Part shown: positions 23,800 to 36,839 of the stretch, one piece after another
Layout: every line of letters starts with the position of its first letter
Position numbering within the stretch: the stretch's first letter is position 1
Assembly: GCA_029204225.1 (NCBI GenBank)
Contig: MU831857.1
Span: 36,231 to 100,230, forward strand
DNA length: 64,000 bases
Reading direction: 5' to 3'
Source: Diphasiastrum complanatum
Taxonomy: Eukaryota; Streptophyta; Lycopodiopsida; Lycopodiales; Lycopodiaceae
The notes under the pieces: generated by a model
Told to the model about the DNA's origin: nothing
What the model saw: only the letters and a program-made list of their open reading frames with translations
Databases searched by the model: none
Position numbers and translations under genes: made by a program

Positions 23800-23817
23800 C
23801 TCTTCCTAAAAAATTAT

Positions 23818-26596
23818 CTATGAAGATTTGAGCATTGATCTTGATATAACTCCAAGATTAGATCTATGCTTGATGAAAGCACTTTTGCTCAAAGGCTTGG
23901 TGAGTAGATCGGCAATACAAGAGGACGAGTTGACATGCTTCAAATAGATTTCTCCTCCAATAAGCTTTTCTCTCACAAAATGGTGTGCCACTTCTATGTG
24001 CTTGCTTCTTGCATGAAATATGGGATTATTGGCAAGAGCTTGGGCCGAGATGTTATCACACTTGATCATTGGTAGATCATCCTCCTTGATGCACTTTAGT
24101 TCCATTAGTAACCTCTTGATCCAAAGCACTTCTTTGGTAGTTGTAGTGAGTGCTTTGTACTCGGCCTCACATGAAGAGAGAGATATAGTATCTTGCTTTT
24201 TGGAAAGCCAAGATATTAGATTGCCTCCAAGAAAGATAGTGTATGCACTAATAGACTTTCGATCCATCTTGTCACTTGCAAAGTCCGAATCCGAGTAGCC
24301 AATAATGGATAGATCTTCACTTTTATAGAGTAGACCATAATCACAAGATGAAGATACATATCTTAGAATCCTCTTGGCCATCTTCCAATGATGGATCTTA
24401 GGTTCTTGCATAAATTGACTCAATTTGTGCACACAAAAACTAAGATCGGGCCTAGTAATGGTAAGCCAAATCAAGGAGCCTACAAGACTCCTAAAAAGTG
24501 TGATGTCCTCAAAGGATCTTTCATCACCTTTGTTAGGATCTTTTACAATTTGCTCCATTGGAGTATCTATGCTCTTAGAATTTTCCATATGGAATTTTTT
24601 CAACATAGAGTGACCATATCTAGATTGGCATATAAAGACATGATTTTCATAAAAATCAATTTCTAGGCCTAGGATGTAATGTATCTCTCCTAGATCTTGC
24701 ATTTTAAACTCACATCCAAGTGCTAGCTTGGTTTCATCAACTAGCTTGATACAACTTCCACAAAGAATAATGTCATCAACATAAATTAGAAGAATGACAA
24801 TATTGCTATCAACAAACTTTAGATACATGGAAGGATCATAGTCACTAAGAGTAAATCCTAGTGAGATAAGAAAAGAGTTAAGTCTTGAATACCATGATCT
24901 TGGTGCTTGCTTGAGTCCATAAAGACTTTTGAAGAGCAAGCACACTTTGGACTCATCCTTGATGAATCCTTGAGGTTGTTCCATATAGATCTCCTCCTCA
25001 AGATAACCATTTAGAAAAGCATTGGATACATCTAATTGGAACACCTTCCACTTGAAAAAACAAGCAAGAGAAATAAGAATTCTTACTGTCACCATCTTTG
25101 CAACGAGTGCAAAGGTCTCCTCATAATCAAGACCATGGATTTGAGCAAATCCTTTGGCACATAATCTTGCTTTATGCTTGTTGATGGTGCCATCATGATT
25201 GAACTTGATCCGAAATACCCACTTGCAACCAATCACATGCTTGTTGGAAGGAGGATCCACAAGCTCCCAAGTATTGTTGGTGATCAATGCATCATACTCT
25301 TGCTTCATGGCATCATACCACTCCTTGGTATTGAGTGCCTCTTGTACATTCTTTGGTTCTTCATGAGAGACATAAAAAACATAATTAGTGGAATCAAGAT
25401 CCACTTGTTTGCCTTTGTCAACATATGAGAGCCTCTTAGGCTCGGATCTATCTCTCATGGATCTTCTTGGTGAAAAAATCCGAGGAGAGTCTTCTTCAAA
25501 TCTCGACCCCATCACATCATGATTGTCTTCAAAATCAATAATTGATGATGCATACATAGATTTCTTGATCTCGGCCTCTTCAAATGATGAGTGTTGATCT
25601 TCATGAAAGACAACATCTCTACTTTCAATAACTTGAGAAGTAGAGAGTATAAAGACTCTATAGGCCTTCTTGGTGGATGAGTATCCACCATGATCCCTTT
25701 GCATGCACTAGGATCTTCCTTCTTCCTTGTTTCCAAGGGAATATGGACAAAGCATAAGCATCCAAAACCTCTAAGGTGATCAACCTTAGGCTTCTTCAAA
25801 AATAAGATTTCATATGGTGACTTTCCTCCAAGAGCTATATGTGGGAGCCTATTGCAAAGATAAGCTGCACAATTAATGGCTTCTCCCCAAAAATCTTTGG
25901 GCAAAGATGCCTCAATTCTCATAGATTTTGCACATTCACATAGAGATCTATTCTTTCTCTCGGCCACTCCATTTGAGCTGGAGAGTAGGCACAAGAAAAC
26001 TCTCTTTTAATGCCTTCAAGCTCACAAAAATCTTGAAATTTATTGGAGATATATTCACCACCTCCATCACTTCTAAGAGCTTTAATCTTGAATGAGAATT
26101 GCTTCTCTACATAAGCTTTGAAAATAAGGAATTGATCAAACACCATAGATTTTGAAGCAAGAAGATATATCCAAGTGAATCTTGTGTAATCATCAATGAA
26201 AGTAACAAAACAAGTGGCTCCTCCCTTGCTTGTAGTTGATGAGAAATGCTCATCCGAGTGGATTAACTCCAAAGGATGCTTGCTTTTGATAGAAGATCTT
26301 GTAAATGGCTTTTTGTGAGATTTAGCAATAGCACAAGCCTCACAAGGCTTGATCTTCTTGGAGAATGACTTTGGCAAGCCAATAGCTATGGATTCTTTGA
26401 TTTGGCATATCCCATGAGTTGAGTACCCTCTCAAACTCTCTGATTGCCTAAAACTCTTACATATCTTTCCACTCTTGGTAAAGGACTTGGGCAAGTCAAG
26501 ATCAACTCCTAATTTCTTGCTCATTATCTCCATGCTTTTGAAATTGGGACGGCCTAAACTCTTATTCCATAGCTCCACTTGTGCCATTATTCCCAC
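23818..26596 (-). pseudogene. Family C copia pol, 5' part missing
   Basis: A 628-codon open frame (25704-23818) covers the linker, RT (SLYGLKQAPRSWYSRLNSF; YVDDIIL) and RNase H (SDSDFASDKMDRKS; CEAEYKAL; LLTKPLSKSAFIKH). Overlapping frames 25994-25512 and 26596-25919 hold the integrase (IDDYTRFTWIYLLASK, RSDGGGEYIS). Within 26596-26390 are two successive pre-integrase segments: RPNFKSMEIMSKKLGVDL from a foreign family, then IGLPKSFSKKIKPCEACAIA typical of family C. RT to RNase H is intact here; the integrase end is frameshifted. Confidence 0.9.
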
Positions 26597-27052
26597 ATTA
26601 GAAACATTTGCATCAAGCTTAATATCCTACCTTGCTTACAACCTTTTGCCATACATTTCTCATTCCTAAGAATAGAGCAAACATCCTTCTTAAAATGAAA
26701 ATTAGAATCATTATTCATCAATTGACCCACACTCAAAAGATTCTTGGTGATTGAAGGTACATAAAGTACATTGTCTAGATTTAACTTTCATGGAAATCCT
26801 ATAAAGGAATGGTGTGAATCTCTCAATGCTACATTCTTGATCATTTGATGTGAAAATTGACTTCCTAGCACCATGATAAGAGAGTAGAGTTGAGACAAAT
26901 TTTGAGACCTTCATTTTGAACAACTTATATGTAAGATATGATGTGTCAAACATGTGAGGGTAATGATGAGACTTCAATATTTTCATATATGGGACTACAT
27001 TATTGTAAATTTTACATTCAATTTTTTGCCTGTCTGCTCTTAAAATTTTCAT
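26597..27052 (-). pseudogene. Protease/pre-integrase region from a different copia family
   Basis: On the minus strand the segment around 26890-26700 reads SNDQECSIERF and then, one frame over, VLYVPSITKNLLSVGQLM. Both are typical of the stretch between copia protease and pre-integrase. The protease active site itself is degenerate. It is fused to family C pol near 26395. Confidence 0.6.
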
Positions 27053-29955
27053 ATGATTATAGAAACTTGCCTATAAAAAGAAATCTAATGAAAAATATCA
27101 AAACTAAAAGTTTCATATTTGAGTGTAAAATACCATGATTTTAACAATATTTTTTTGGGAGGTCTACTTTAAAAAGTATTATATGAACATAGAAACATGT
27201 CTTTCAATTTTTCTTTAATTTGGAGTTATGTAGAGATAGATATGTCCATCTAAAGCTACCCATGTCAAGTGTTGAAAAGTGTGTAAAATTATTGAAAGGT
27301 GCTAAAAAGTTGCAGCTCTTTTGGAGGTGCTTTTTACAACCCCTTTCTTTGGCTATCTACTTTCAAAAATCTTTTATGACTATAGAAATATGTCTAACAA
27401 AAAATATTAAAAGTCATATAGAGATATATACCAAGGAGAGAACTTCCAAGATTGGAAACAGGACCTTTAAGGAGATTTTATTATCATCTAGTCCTTCAGA
27501 AAGGATGCACCTAATAATTACTCATGTGAAATGCTGAAAAGTACTAAAAATTGAAGTCTTTTGGGGGTAAATTGCCATCAATTGAGAGAGAAAAAAAATT
27601 AAGTCTTCTGATAACACAATGAAGAGTCAAGTCTAGTTCCACATACAATTGAAATATTGAAATTCAATCATTTGGTGACATGTTATGTCTCCTCAAGTGA
27701 CCAAGGGTTTTATGCGCACTTTTGTGACATGCAAAAGTGCGTTGAAAACAACTCTAGTGTTAAAAGCATTGCAAAACCTGAAAACTTAGCCTAAACATAC
27801 CAAACAAAAAATCGAAATGACATAAACACCTTTTTTTTAAAGTAATTAATTTCATTAAAAAAATCATTAGAATTTCTTAATCTTGAATAGATCGAGGCTA
27901 TTGAAATGAAAAAAATTTCAATGTTGTTAATGATTATGGAAAGGACCAAAAGAATATTGTGAAAATGTTTTTTTACAATTTTAAATTTGTCATTTAAAAA
28001 GAATTTCAATTTAAAAAGTTTATCAAATAAAAAATTCTCAACCAAATTTAAATATTTAATTTTATTTTTTTAATAAACAACAATGTTTATATGTTCTACC
28101 ATGTACAAAAGTTTTAGACATATCTTATTTGTTGTAGAATTTTGAAATGTGCATATAATTTTTGTTGAAAATTAATCTCAATTAACCAAAATTTACAATA
28201 CTTCAAGTTGATTGTAGTCATAAACATAGGATTTTTATGAATTACTAATATTCTAGAAAATTATTACTATTATGCATGTTAAATTTTGAAAATTATGTAA
28301 AATTTGTGAGTATTATATTTGAAACTCTTAATGCATTTAATGAATTCCATTTTATCAAAAAAGACATAAGATTAGGCTCAAATACATACCTATCCAAAAA
28401 AAGTGAAGATTGAATTTAGCTCCAACCCATAGTTTTAAGAAAATCAATCATTTTCAACAATCACAAAACACTTAAACCTTTTATATAACAATTATCTATG
28501 TTTAGCATGAAAACTCATTATGACTTTAAATAAATAAACAAAATGGTGTAAGGATTTAGTTTGAAGCTCAATAAATAAAAATAATGTACACTTCAAATTT
28601 TTCCAATTTAAACCAAAGACCATAGCCTCTTATACTTTTATGAGAAATTTGTGTTTGAAAACTAAGAGATATGTTAATTATAAATATAATTCGAAAATAT
28701 ATATACTTGTTGAAGTGGAGAAATTTTTTTCTCCTTTTAAACTGTTTTTTTAATTTTTGGCTTTGAGAGTTATCCATTGACAACTCTATAGACCACACTT
28801 ATTATTAACTCAGTTTTTCTCTTGCAAGTTTTCCCATTCTGATATTCCCATGTATGTGGGAATCTATATAAAATTAATAGTCGTCTAGGATAACTTCTTT
28901 TTGGATTTTGTCAATCCTTGAACAAGTTCTTCTCTTATTTCAAATTTATTCTCATTTATGAAAAAGTTGTCAAAACCAATGTAACTATTTATAATCAACA
29001 TGCAATAGGACAAATTTTTAAGTAGTTTAATGTTCATTTTAGGAAACAAATTGTTATGCTAAGAACAAAAATTAATAAATAAAATTATACTTGGCCACTT
29101 CAAAATGCTAACTAAAAATAATTATATTATTTAGTCAAACTCTACGTAAAATCCTTTCCATCAAAGGGAAAACTCGTTTCTTTTGTACAAACCTGTAATT
29201 TAACAAAAAATTTGTTTGCTCAATCTAGGAGATGATTCTTCAATTGAGAGGTTTTATTAGTCTTTCATGTCAACAACACCACAACAATTGTCAAAAAATT
29301 TAGATGCTCTTTTACAACTTGCACGAGGCGAAAAATGTCACATTTATTTGGGTTAAAAAAACTGACAAATTGTAGAATAAACTGGCGTGGTGATCTTAAC
29401 AAGATTCAAGCTAGGTGTCTTGTTGCATTTTTGCCTTTAAAAAACCAACTAAAGACATCAATTTTGGATTGCAAAAGTGCTCTTTGAGAATATTATAGGT
29501 CCATTTGTTGCGCACCATTTTAAATAATGTTTTATTTAGGAAGGTAAAAGTTGAAAATGTTGCAGATAGATCGGAAAGGCAAGCGAAAAAATGACTATAG
29601 AACAATCAATGAAGGTTGACGATTTAAACTAGAAGATGTGGATGTGTTAGTTTTTTATTTTGAAACGACAATGACAAATCGTTTATTAATATCAATTGTA
29701 TTTCTTTTAAAAGAACGACTTGGGCAAGTGGACAACATCCACCATCCTCATACAACAAAAGAAAGTTGACTTACAAGATTTCTTGTCAGCATTAGATGAT
29801 GATGCAGATGAAGATAAGCTGATTGATTTTAATAAGAAGCTTCATTAGTTGATTAAGAGATTGTTGATAATAATCATTTTCCATGGCACTTATTAGCCTA
29901 AGGCCCAATGTTGGACTCACACATGCAAGATGCCAACTGGTAGCCTATATCTAAT
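27053..29955. other. AT-rich spacer, no gene seen
   Basis: Strongly AT-rich with dense stops in all frames. No repeat, RNA or protein signal is recognised. Confidence 0.6.
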
Positions 29956-30045
29956 ACTTCTAACTCTCTACTTCTGTTGTATAGTGTTTGGGCTTATTGT
30001 ACTTCTGACTCTCTACTTCTATTGTATAGTGTTTATTGCTTATTC
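29956..30045 (+). repeat. 45-bp tandem duplication
   Basis: ACTTCTAACTCTCTACTTCT (29956) recurs as ACTTCTGACTCTCTACTTCT (30001). The period is a multiple of three and both copies lie inside a 77-codon frame of unknown meaning. Confidence 0.85.
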
Positions 30046-30253
30046 CATGTCATACCCAAAATCGGACAACATGCTCTTGCTGCCAAACGAGTGTCAGTCC
30101 CATGGCACTTCGCCTCTGACTGGTCCTTGGGATGATGACGAGTCACATTGTCAAAGTCTGTAGAGAGCATATGTATAGATATATATTTTTGTTGTGCTCT
30201 AGGAAAAACGTAGATATGAGTTTGCTTACGTAAAATCTTGAGGCTTTATTTAA

Positions 30254-30587
30254 TGACGATCAGTAAGAACATGGACTTAAGATTTTCAATAATAACCATA
30301 TGAGTATTGTGACCATTCTTGATAACCTTGTTTATCGACAAATGGGTAGTTGACACCATCCATCATAGGATCCCATGATAAGCCTGGTTGATATTGATCC
30401 TGATATATTGGCGCTACTTCTGACGATCAGTAAGAACATGGACTTAAGATTTTCAATAATAACCATATGAGTATTGTGACCATTCTTGATAACCTTGTTT
30501 ATCGACAAATGGGTAGTTGACACCATCCATCATAGGATCCCATGATAAGCCTGGTTGATATTGATCCTGATATATCGGCGCTACTTC
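30254..30587. repeat. 167-bp near-perfect tandem duplication
   Basis: TGACGATCAGTAAGAACATG begins both copies (30254 and 30421). I see a single T/C difference between them near the ends (ATATTGG against ATATCGG), so the duplication is recent or an assembly artefact. It duplicates most of the last exon described at 30453-30608. Confidence 0.95.
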
Positions 30588-30808
30588 TCCCAATGGTATT
30601 GTCATGGTCTCTCTCAATTCGTAATGTGGATAGGATGTGCTTGCTTGACTGCTGAGTCTTCTAGGTTTTCATGGTATTTTTTAACCTGAAGGCTTTCCTC
30701 GACAATCAATCTTACCAATTGAGAACAAGGCATAGACATTGTAGGTGTTGGCTCTTGTTGTGTAAACAAACCAAGCTTATTTTGCAAGATCATAACTTCA
30801 AAAGACAT
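30453..30808 (-). pseudogene. 3' exons of an unrecognised gene
   Basis: On the minus strand a frame ending MSMPCSQL at 30716 meets a good donor (TTG|GTAAGA). The next good acceptor (GAGAG|ACC at 30608) opens a 51-codon frame in the same phase. It begins TMTIPLGEVAPIYQDQ, contains LSWDPMMDGVNYPFVD, ends EWSQYSYGYY and stops at 30453. Residue choice (Tyr, Gln, Trp, Pro) looks protein-like, resembling transcription-factor C-termini, but I recognise no family. A second partial copy of the last exon follows at 30420-30286 because of the tandem duplication. Upstream exons were not found with confidence. Confidence 0.35.
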
Positions 30809-32038
30809 TCAATTTACATAGCTCGTGAAGTTCCATATGTATAAATGAACGGTTATTGTAGTGTTCCATGATCCTACCTTCCATATAATATCATAAACCT
30901 TTATACCTAAATGTGGGGCAGATTATATTCTTGCAAGCTACCCATCTCGCACTGCTTCAGAAAAACCCTGCTTACGTACTACCGATTCAAAACCGAAAGT
31001 GATGGATTAATGGTAGTGCAACCTCTTTCAAGTAGTATCGTGATCTTGCAACATGGCACTTTTTTATCATAAGCCAATACTCATGTATCAAAGGGTGATA
31101 GAGTCATCATTTTGATAGTTCATAGTTTGAATGTTTAGCAAATATGACAAGCAGTAGAGCATTTACTTTATTATTGCCTTCAAGTAGATACTATTATCAA
31201 AAAACCTCACAACACATCTCGTGATTACATCCAGAGATAGCCGTGTGCATTATTCATCTAATGAGCACATACATATTATGTTTTTTATAACTATCAAAAG
31301 CTTGTATTGAGATGAGCAAAAATCATGTTGGACGGCTCACTACGAGAGGTTTACGTAGAGACAATATCATGCATTATCCATTACCACAAACATTCCAGTA
31401 GACAGCAATGAAGGTCCATCACAAAAACCAGTAGCACGTGGAGAAGGTCCATCACAATTCTGATGGTAGCCATCAGCACATCACTACCATGATTCAATCC
31501 ACAAGAAACCACAATAGGAAGCACGGACTTCTCACTTCTAAAAAGTGTTGGTTAGCGGGCCATCATCCTTAGCAAAACGGTATCAAACATGTATGAACGT
31601 TGCTACAAAACATTTCGGTGACTGTTCGCTGTCATAAGCAACATCATATGTGAAGAGATGAATAACATACATGTGGTAATGTTCACAATTGCTTTTGAGA
31701 CAACACCCACACATAGATGCTTCCAATTGTGTATTACGGAATCAAGAATGTAGTATTGATCTATGATAATCAAAGTATCATGTGAGCTCACTCCCTTTCC
31801 AGCATAGCAAGCTAACGAATTTCCTTAGATGTATATGATCATTCAATCAACCAAACCATAGATTTGTTATCTTAGTTTGCAGTATCTTCCACCTGAATAC
31901 TCTTCCACAAGCCTTCACAAAAATTTCCTATCCTCCAAGCAAAGATGGCAGTAGTAGAGAAGCAAACCAAGCAAACAAAGGCAAAAGAGAGAGGGAGATA
32001 ACAGGAAGAGTAAAACTTAGGGTTGCAGTCATCTTCCC
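30809..32038. other. Possible introns/5' part of the minus-strand gene; no clear exons
   Basis: Short candidate exons exist, for example near 30970 (KQCEMGSLQEYN on the minus strand). None is secure. Confidence 0.3.
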
Positions 32039-32045
32039 TTATATA
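32039..32045 (-). promoter_or_regulatory. Candidate TATA box, minus strand
   Basis: CTATATAAGGG on the minus strand is followed by a pyrimidine-rich stretch (CTCCCTCTCTCTTTT), a layout typical of plant core promoters. It could drive the unrecognised gene ending at 30453. Confidence 0.35.
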
Positions 32046-32293
32046 GAAATTTCAGTACCTCTAAGTGTACCGAATGGTTGAAGATGCTCACCATTAGATT
32101 GAATCCCTATCATGTGCACAAATCATAGTCGTTCGATGAAAACCAAATTTCCCACCAAAGGATTAGAAATTTTTAAAAAACCTTTTAGGGGCCAAGTAAG
32201 GCATTTAAGATGGTTTGGTACCATAAGCAAAAAGAACTTTTTTATAACATTTCGAAGAGCAAGTAGAGCATAGTAGCCATATGGTAGATTCCA

Positions 32294-32729
<436 letters not shown>

Positions 32730-32733
32730 CCCA

Positions 32734-32753
32734 CCAACCGTGCCCACGGTTGG
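32734..32753. other. Perfect 9-bp palindromic hairpin
   Basis: CCAACCGTG-CC-CACGGTTGG lies right at the end of the GA array. Confidence 0.85.
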
Positions 32754-32818
32754 CAAGGTATCTTAGGGGGCTGTTAGCACCATTAAAATGGAGTGCCAAC
32801 TGCCCACCAAGAGAAAAT

Positions 32819-32836
32819 CCACATTTTTTTGTAGTG
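32819..32836 (-). mobile_element. Possible CACTA-type transposon end
   Basis: The minus strand reads CACTACAAAAAAATGTGG, resembling a plant En/Spm (CACTA) terminal inverted repeat. Short repeated motifs (GGTGGGCAGTTGGC, then the 9-bp palindrome) sit inside, as in subterminal regions. No partner terminus was found to the left, so this is tentative. Confidence 0.3.
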
Positions 32837-33959
32837 TAAACATCAAACCAAGAAACATATTGTGTAAGAATATTTTGTTGACTATCCCATATAATCTTCC
32901 TTTCAGAAAGCCATTCCTTTGAAACGCCATAACTATTGCGGAAGCTCTTTCGTTTCGTGTTCATCCTCTCTCTTCTCATTCGCAAACAATTTTCTGTCTT
33001 TGAATTTTCTTTTTGTGCGGAAGCTCTTACGGGATCCCAGACACTCAACTATGCATCACAGAACATATTTTATTCTAGCAATCAAGAGACACAGCACAAG
33101 GCCAAGAGATACACGAAATAGAGCGACTATATTGTCAGTTTGGTTTTAGAGCGAGATCGTCAGTGTCTCGCTCGTTGGCAGATTGACTCTCTACTCTTTC
33201 ACTGTCTTCTGCTCATTGGCAGACTTTCATGCACAGCTATGGTATTTTTGCTTTCTTACTCTATTCGCTACGTCTCTCTCTATTTCTTACAGATCTCTGT
33301 AAAATTCTTATTAATTTTTTTTTCTCTTTTTTGGTTATGATCCAGAGAGGATCATTTATACCTCCACTGTGTGGAGTTTACAAGATAGCTAAACGTAGAA
33401 TCACAAGACTAGTTAATGCTAATCAACTAGTTAGTTAGTCTCCATCGTTGCTATTCGTTTCAGCTGCGCATGAAGCCCGTTGAGCTGCCAGCTGACAGCA
33501 CGAAAGATTTCTCTTCGTGTGTTTTTGTTCTTTTTCTTTCTTTTCGTAGTTTTTGTTTTGCATCCATTTTGCGCTTTGTGGTCCTGGAGGTGTGTTTACG
33601 ATTCGCGATTGATTCGCAAATCGTTCGTGCTTCGATCAAAGACACATTGACTGTCGCGAATTGTTCTCGTTCAACCTTTGTGTCTTGTTCGTGCTGCGAC
33701 AAAATTGCAGGAGTTCACCATTTCTGACAATAACAATGTCATTGACTTTATTAATAAAAGTAGTTTGATCTCTACAACAATACATAGCAGCAATATTATG
33801 TGCAATGAGTACTTAATAAGAGTTCAAGATAGGTGTATGAACTTGAAAAAGGAAAACGGTAGTTCCTTTTTTTATCAAACTTTTTCATGTAAAAGACACT
33901 TGACTCAGAATCAAAGGTAGTAGTAATATTCAAAAGTTCACCGTATTGTCATTAGAAAT
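32837..33959. other. Spacer with CT-rich and TTCG-rich sequence, no gene seen
   Basis: Contains short imperfect repeats (CTCGTTGGCAGATTGACT and CTCATTGGCAGACTTTC) and TCGCGAATTGTTC-like motifs reminiscent of the repeats at 50.7-50.97 kb. No convincing coding region. Confidence 0.4.
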
Positions 33960-36080
33960 TCCACATTTTTGATGGTCAAGTACTCCAGAGGATAAATCTA
34001 TTAAGAGTACGAGGTTGTTCTTTATCCATAAATAAAAGCACAACTAGTTTATTAATAAAACAGATGTCATCTATATATCGAAAGGTATTCTTGAATGCCC
34101 GTAGGTACTCAATTTTTCCAATCTGGCAAATGTAATTCATAAAATGACAGATACTAGTTACACCAAGTAGGGGAACAAGCAAAGCCCATAGGTATACCAC
34201 AAACTTGTCTCCAACCATTTGTTTCTAAGTCTCACAATGCAGTGGTCAATCAGTAAGTCATTCCATTGACAAAGTAGTAATTTGTCCATATGAGTCCATT
34301 TTTCAATTGCTTTGTTTACCCACTCCCTTACATTCCTCATGGTCAGGTTTCCATTTATAGGCAAGAATTTTGTTCTTGTTGAATTTGAAAGCATACAAGA
34401 TCAACTTACGTATAATAGTCTTAAGTCCATTTGGGCCATTAAGAGGGATGTTTTCATAACATTTAGAGATGTCGGTAGACCACATAGAAGTGATTTTACT
34501 TGGCACATTAAGATAGAATTCAATGGATGAATTGCACTATCAAAATAGGTTGGTATCCACATTTAGATAACTCCGGTATGAATTTGCCTCCTGGCCTATC
34601 CCCTCCATGAGGAGCGGAGACAAAATACCAAGAGCCCCAGAATGAAATGTGGCCACCTTTGAAAAGAAATAGTCATGTGCATTTGTTATCCATTTGAAGG
34701 TATTTTTATGCTTTAAAGGTACAAAGTAGAAAAGATAATTCTTCTTTCCCTAAAAGGTAATTTGGAAATATACTAGAAAAGGTATGCTTAATAATTGTCA
34801 TAGCATTATCAATGTTATTGTTGCTATCCTCTCGAAAAGGAGCAAAATCCAGACTAGATAATCTTTGCAATGCCGAGTTTCTAACAAAGTATATGCACAC
34901 GAAACAAGGATTATGATGGGCCTTATCTATGCCATTCACATACAGATAGGCAGTAATCCAGTCACGCTCATCAGTAGCATTCTTTCAAACTTTTCTAGTG
35001 GTGCTTTTACCATGAAGCCATCTAGTCTTCTTTAAAAAGTTTGTAACAACAAGCTTGCAAATTAGGGCATGTTCCACAATACTATCATGATCCATATTCT
35101 GATAACAAGGTAAAAAATTAGCCAATTCAAACCAACCATGGTAAAGTTCCAAAGAGAAGCCAAAGAAAGAAGGTGTTTAGTTGGTTTTGTAGAGATGCAC
35201 CAGGAAAAGAACTTGGCAAGGTTGTTCATCATATACCAGATAGCATGATCAAATCAAATGATAGAAGAATTGTTTTTACATTTGTCGCGCATTTAAAGAA
35301 GGGTCTTTTCCAGTTCCAGATTCTAGCTTGATGGTTCATCTTGTTAAAGCCAATCTTAAAATGGCCTCCAACGTTTTCTCAGAAGGACAACTTGTAGGTT
35401 CAAATTTGCTCATCTTAATGACGGTGTCAAAGGTAATAGGTGTATCAAAGGAAGGATTTTTATGCAAAGAGACAAGCTTGAAGACTTGAAATTCTGCATC
35501 AATAAGATGGGTAAGAGCAATTTGAAGTTCAATAGAGATGGGTGCCAAAAATTTCACAAAAGGAAGGCTCCAAAGCTTGTAGGCAGTCTTGGCAGATTTA
35601 AACGCAAATTGAATAGTACGATTCGATACCAAGGTACTGGGCAAATTTTGGATTGGCAGAATTCAAAGACTGATTGGTTGTTAATTTCACAAATTTCTTG
35701 AGAGAAGGATTTAAATTGGGACGCACTATCTTCATCAAGGTCTTCGGTAAAGATCAAAGGGTGCGGTGAGGTAGGAGGTTCAGTAAGGGTACGAGTATCA
35801 GCAATAAAGTCACCATTTTCTTTTTCCAAATAGACAAATATCTTTTGAATATGTAAATTGTAGAATTTTTCTTTAGTAGCAATCATGTTCAACATAGTTA
35901 GAAAGGTCTATATAGATTTTTTCAACCATGCTTAGGGTTTTCTTCTTCTTAATGAAATCCATATATATTTTGATCCAATCCATCGTAGTCATAAAGTCAA
36001 CAAGGCCCAAAGATTTTATCATCATCACTAGTAGCATCACAAGTATCTTTATCATAAGAAGTTATAAGTTTGTGAACATC
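33960..36080 (-). pseudogene. Decayed reverse transcriptase of unusual, possibly Penelope-like type
   Basis: On the minus strand, spread over three frames, RT-like motifs appear in the right order. MWSTDISKCYENIP lies near 34485. GIPMGFACSPTWCN is at 34198-34157, with the motif-B pattern G-PMG-SP. FRYIDDICFIN, the catalytic YxDD box, lies around 34080. Upstream, frames 35895-35554 and 35644-35336 overlap and look like one N-terminal region (acidic, then hydrophobic), and 34939-34706 fits between. The motifs are not those of copia (YVDDII) or gypsy (FLDD) RT. The GxPMG plus RY[IV]DD pair is best known from Penelope-like elements. Many stops and shifts show it is dead. I see no GIY-YIG endonuclease and no LTRs. 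Confidence 0.55.
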
Positions 36081-36201
36081 AACAACTTTATTCAAGCAAA
36101 ATATAACAGTCTGAACAAAAGGATTAGGTGGAGGAAGGGGCTCCCCATAACCAAGAGCAACAACGTCATAGAACCATCTTGAGGATTACATCATCAAAAA
36201 G

Positions 36202-36570
36202 TGTGAAAGTACTGTACTTTAGGACCATAAATGGATCTACAAAAGATCCACAAGAGTGATTGGATGCTTGCTTAACAATCTATCAAAAAACTAGACACAA
36301 AAAAGTTGATCTAGATTGGCAGTTTGACAAACAACAAGCATTAACAATCAAAAGCATTGATCAACATTGAAATCCGAGCCCACACGTGTGTACTACAGGC
36401 TTTAGTACGGCCTTCAACCTGAGAAACAACTAGAAATCGATTTGGTCTCATTTGGATCACAAAAACTCAATGTACATAGTGAACTAGCTTAAGATTGCCA
36501 ATGAGCTCCAAAAATTTTCTTCTTCTCACTATGGAGAGAGGGAATACATAGCAAATTCGACTTCCTTCTT
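36202..36570 (-). mobile_element. Relic LTR of family A
   Basis: The minus strand matches the end of the 3734-4568 LTR in order: TGTGAAAG-like end at 36202, GATCCACAAGAGTGATTGG, CTAGATC motifs, CACACGTGTG (36381-36390), and AGCAAATTCGACTTCC near 36555. It is strongly diverged; the other border is unclear. Confidence 0.55.
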
Positions 36571-36839
36571 GAAGTTAGGTGGATTTCCAGCATGTAATAA
36601 GGAAGTTAACTCACTCTCCTTGACTCTATTTCCTAGAGTTATGCTTGGTAGGTAGCTAGTTGGTCAAATTTTCACCTTAAACTTAGGTGTAGGTCCTATA
36701 AAGTAGGGATGACCACCAAATAGACATGACCAACTCTCTTGACTTGACCTAACCTACATTAGGATGGGTTTCCCATGTGGCCTCACATGTGTGGGACCCA
36801 CTTGTGTACACAATTTACACTATTCTACATGGTTTTTGA
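36571..36839. other. Junction sequence between LTR relic and family D copia
   Basis: No coding signal. Contains CACATGTGTG (36784-36793), a CpG-decayed form of the LTR palindrome. Confidence 0.4.

Larger units (their letters stand above)
23075..27052 (-). mobile_element. 5'-truncated, chimeric copia element of family C
   Basis: The 3' LTR (23075-23799), polypurine tract and pol are nearly identical in layout and protein to the full copy at 57575-63809. Upstream of about 26395 (towards 27052) the coding sequence belongs to a different copia family, and there is no gag, primer site or 5' LTR. Integrase-side sequence is duplicated at the junction. This points to template switching or recombination between two elements. 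Confidence 0.85.
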
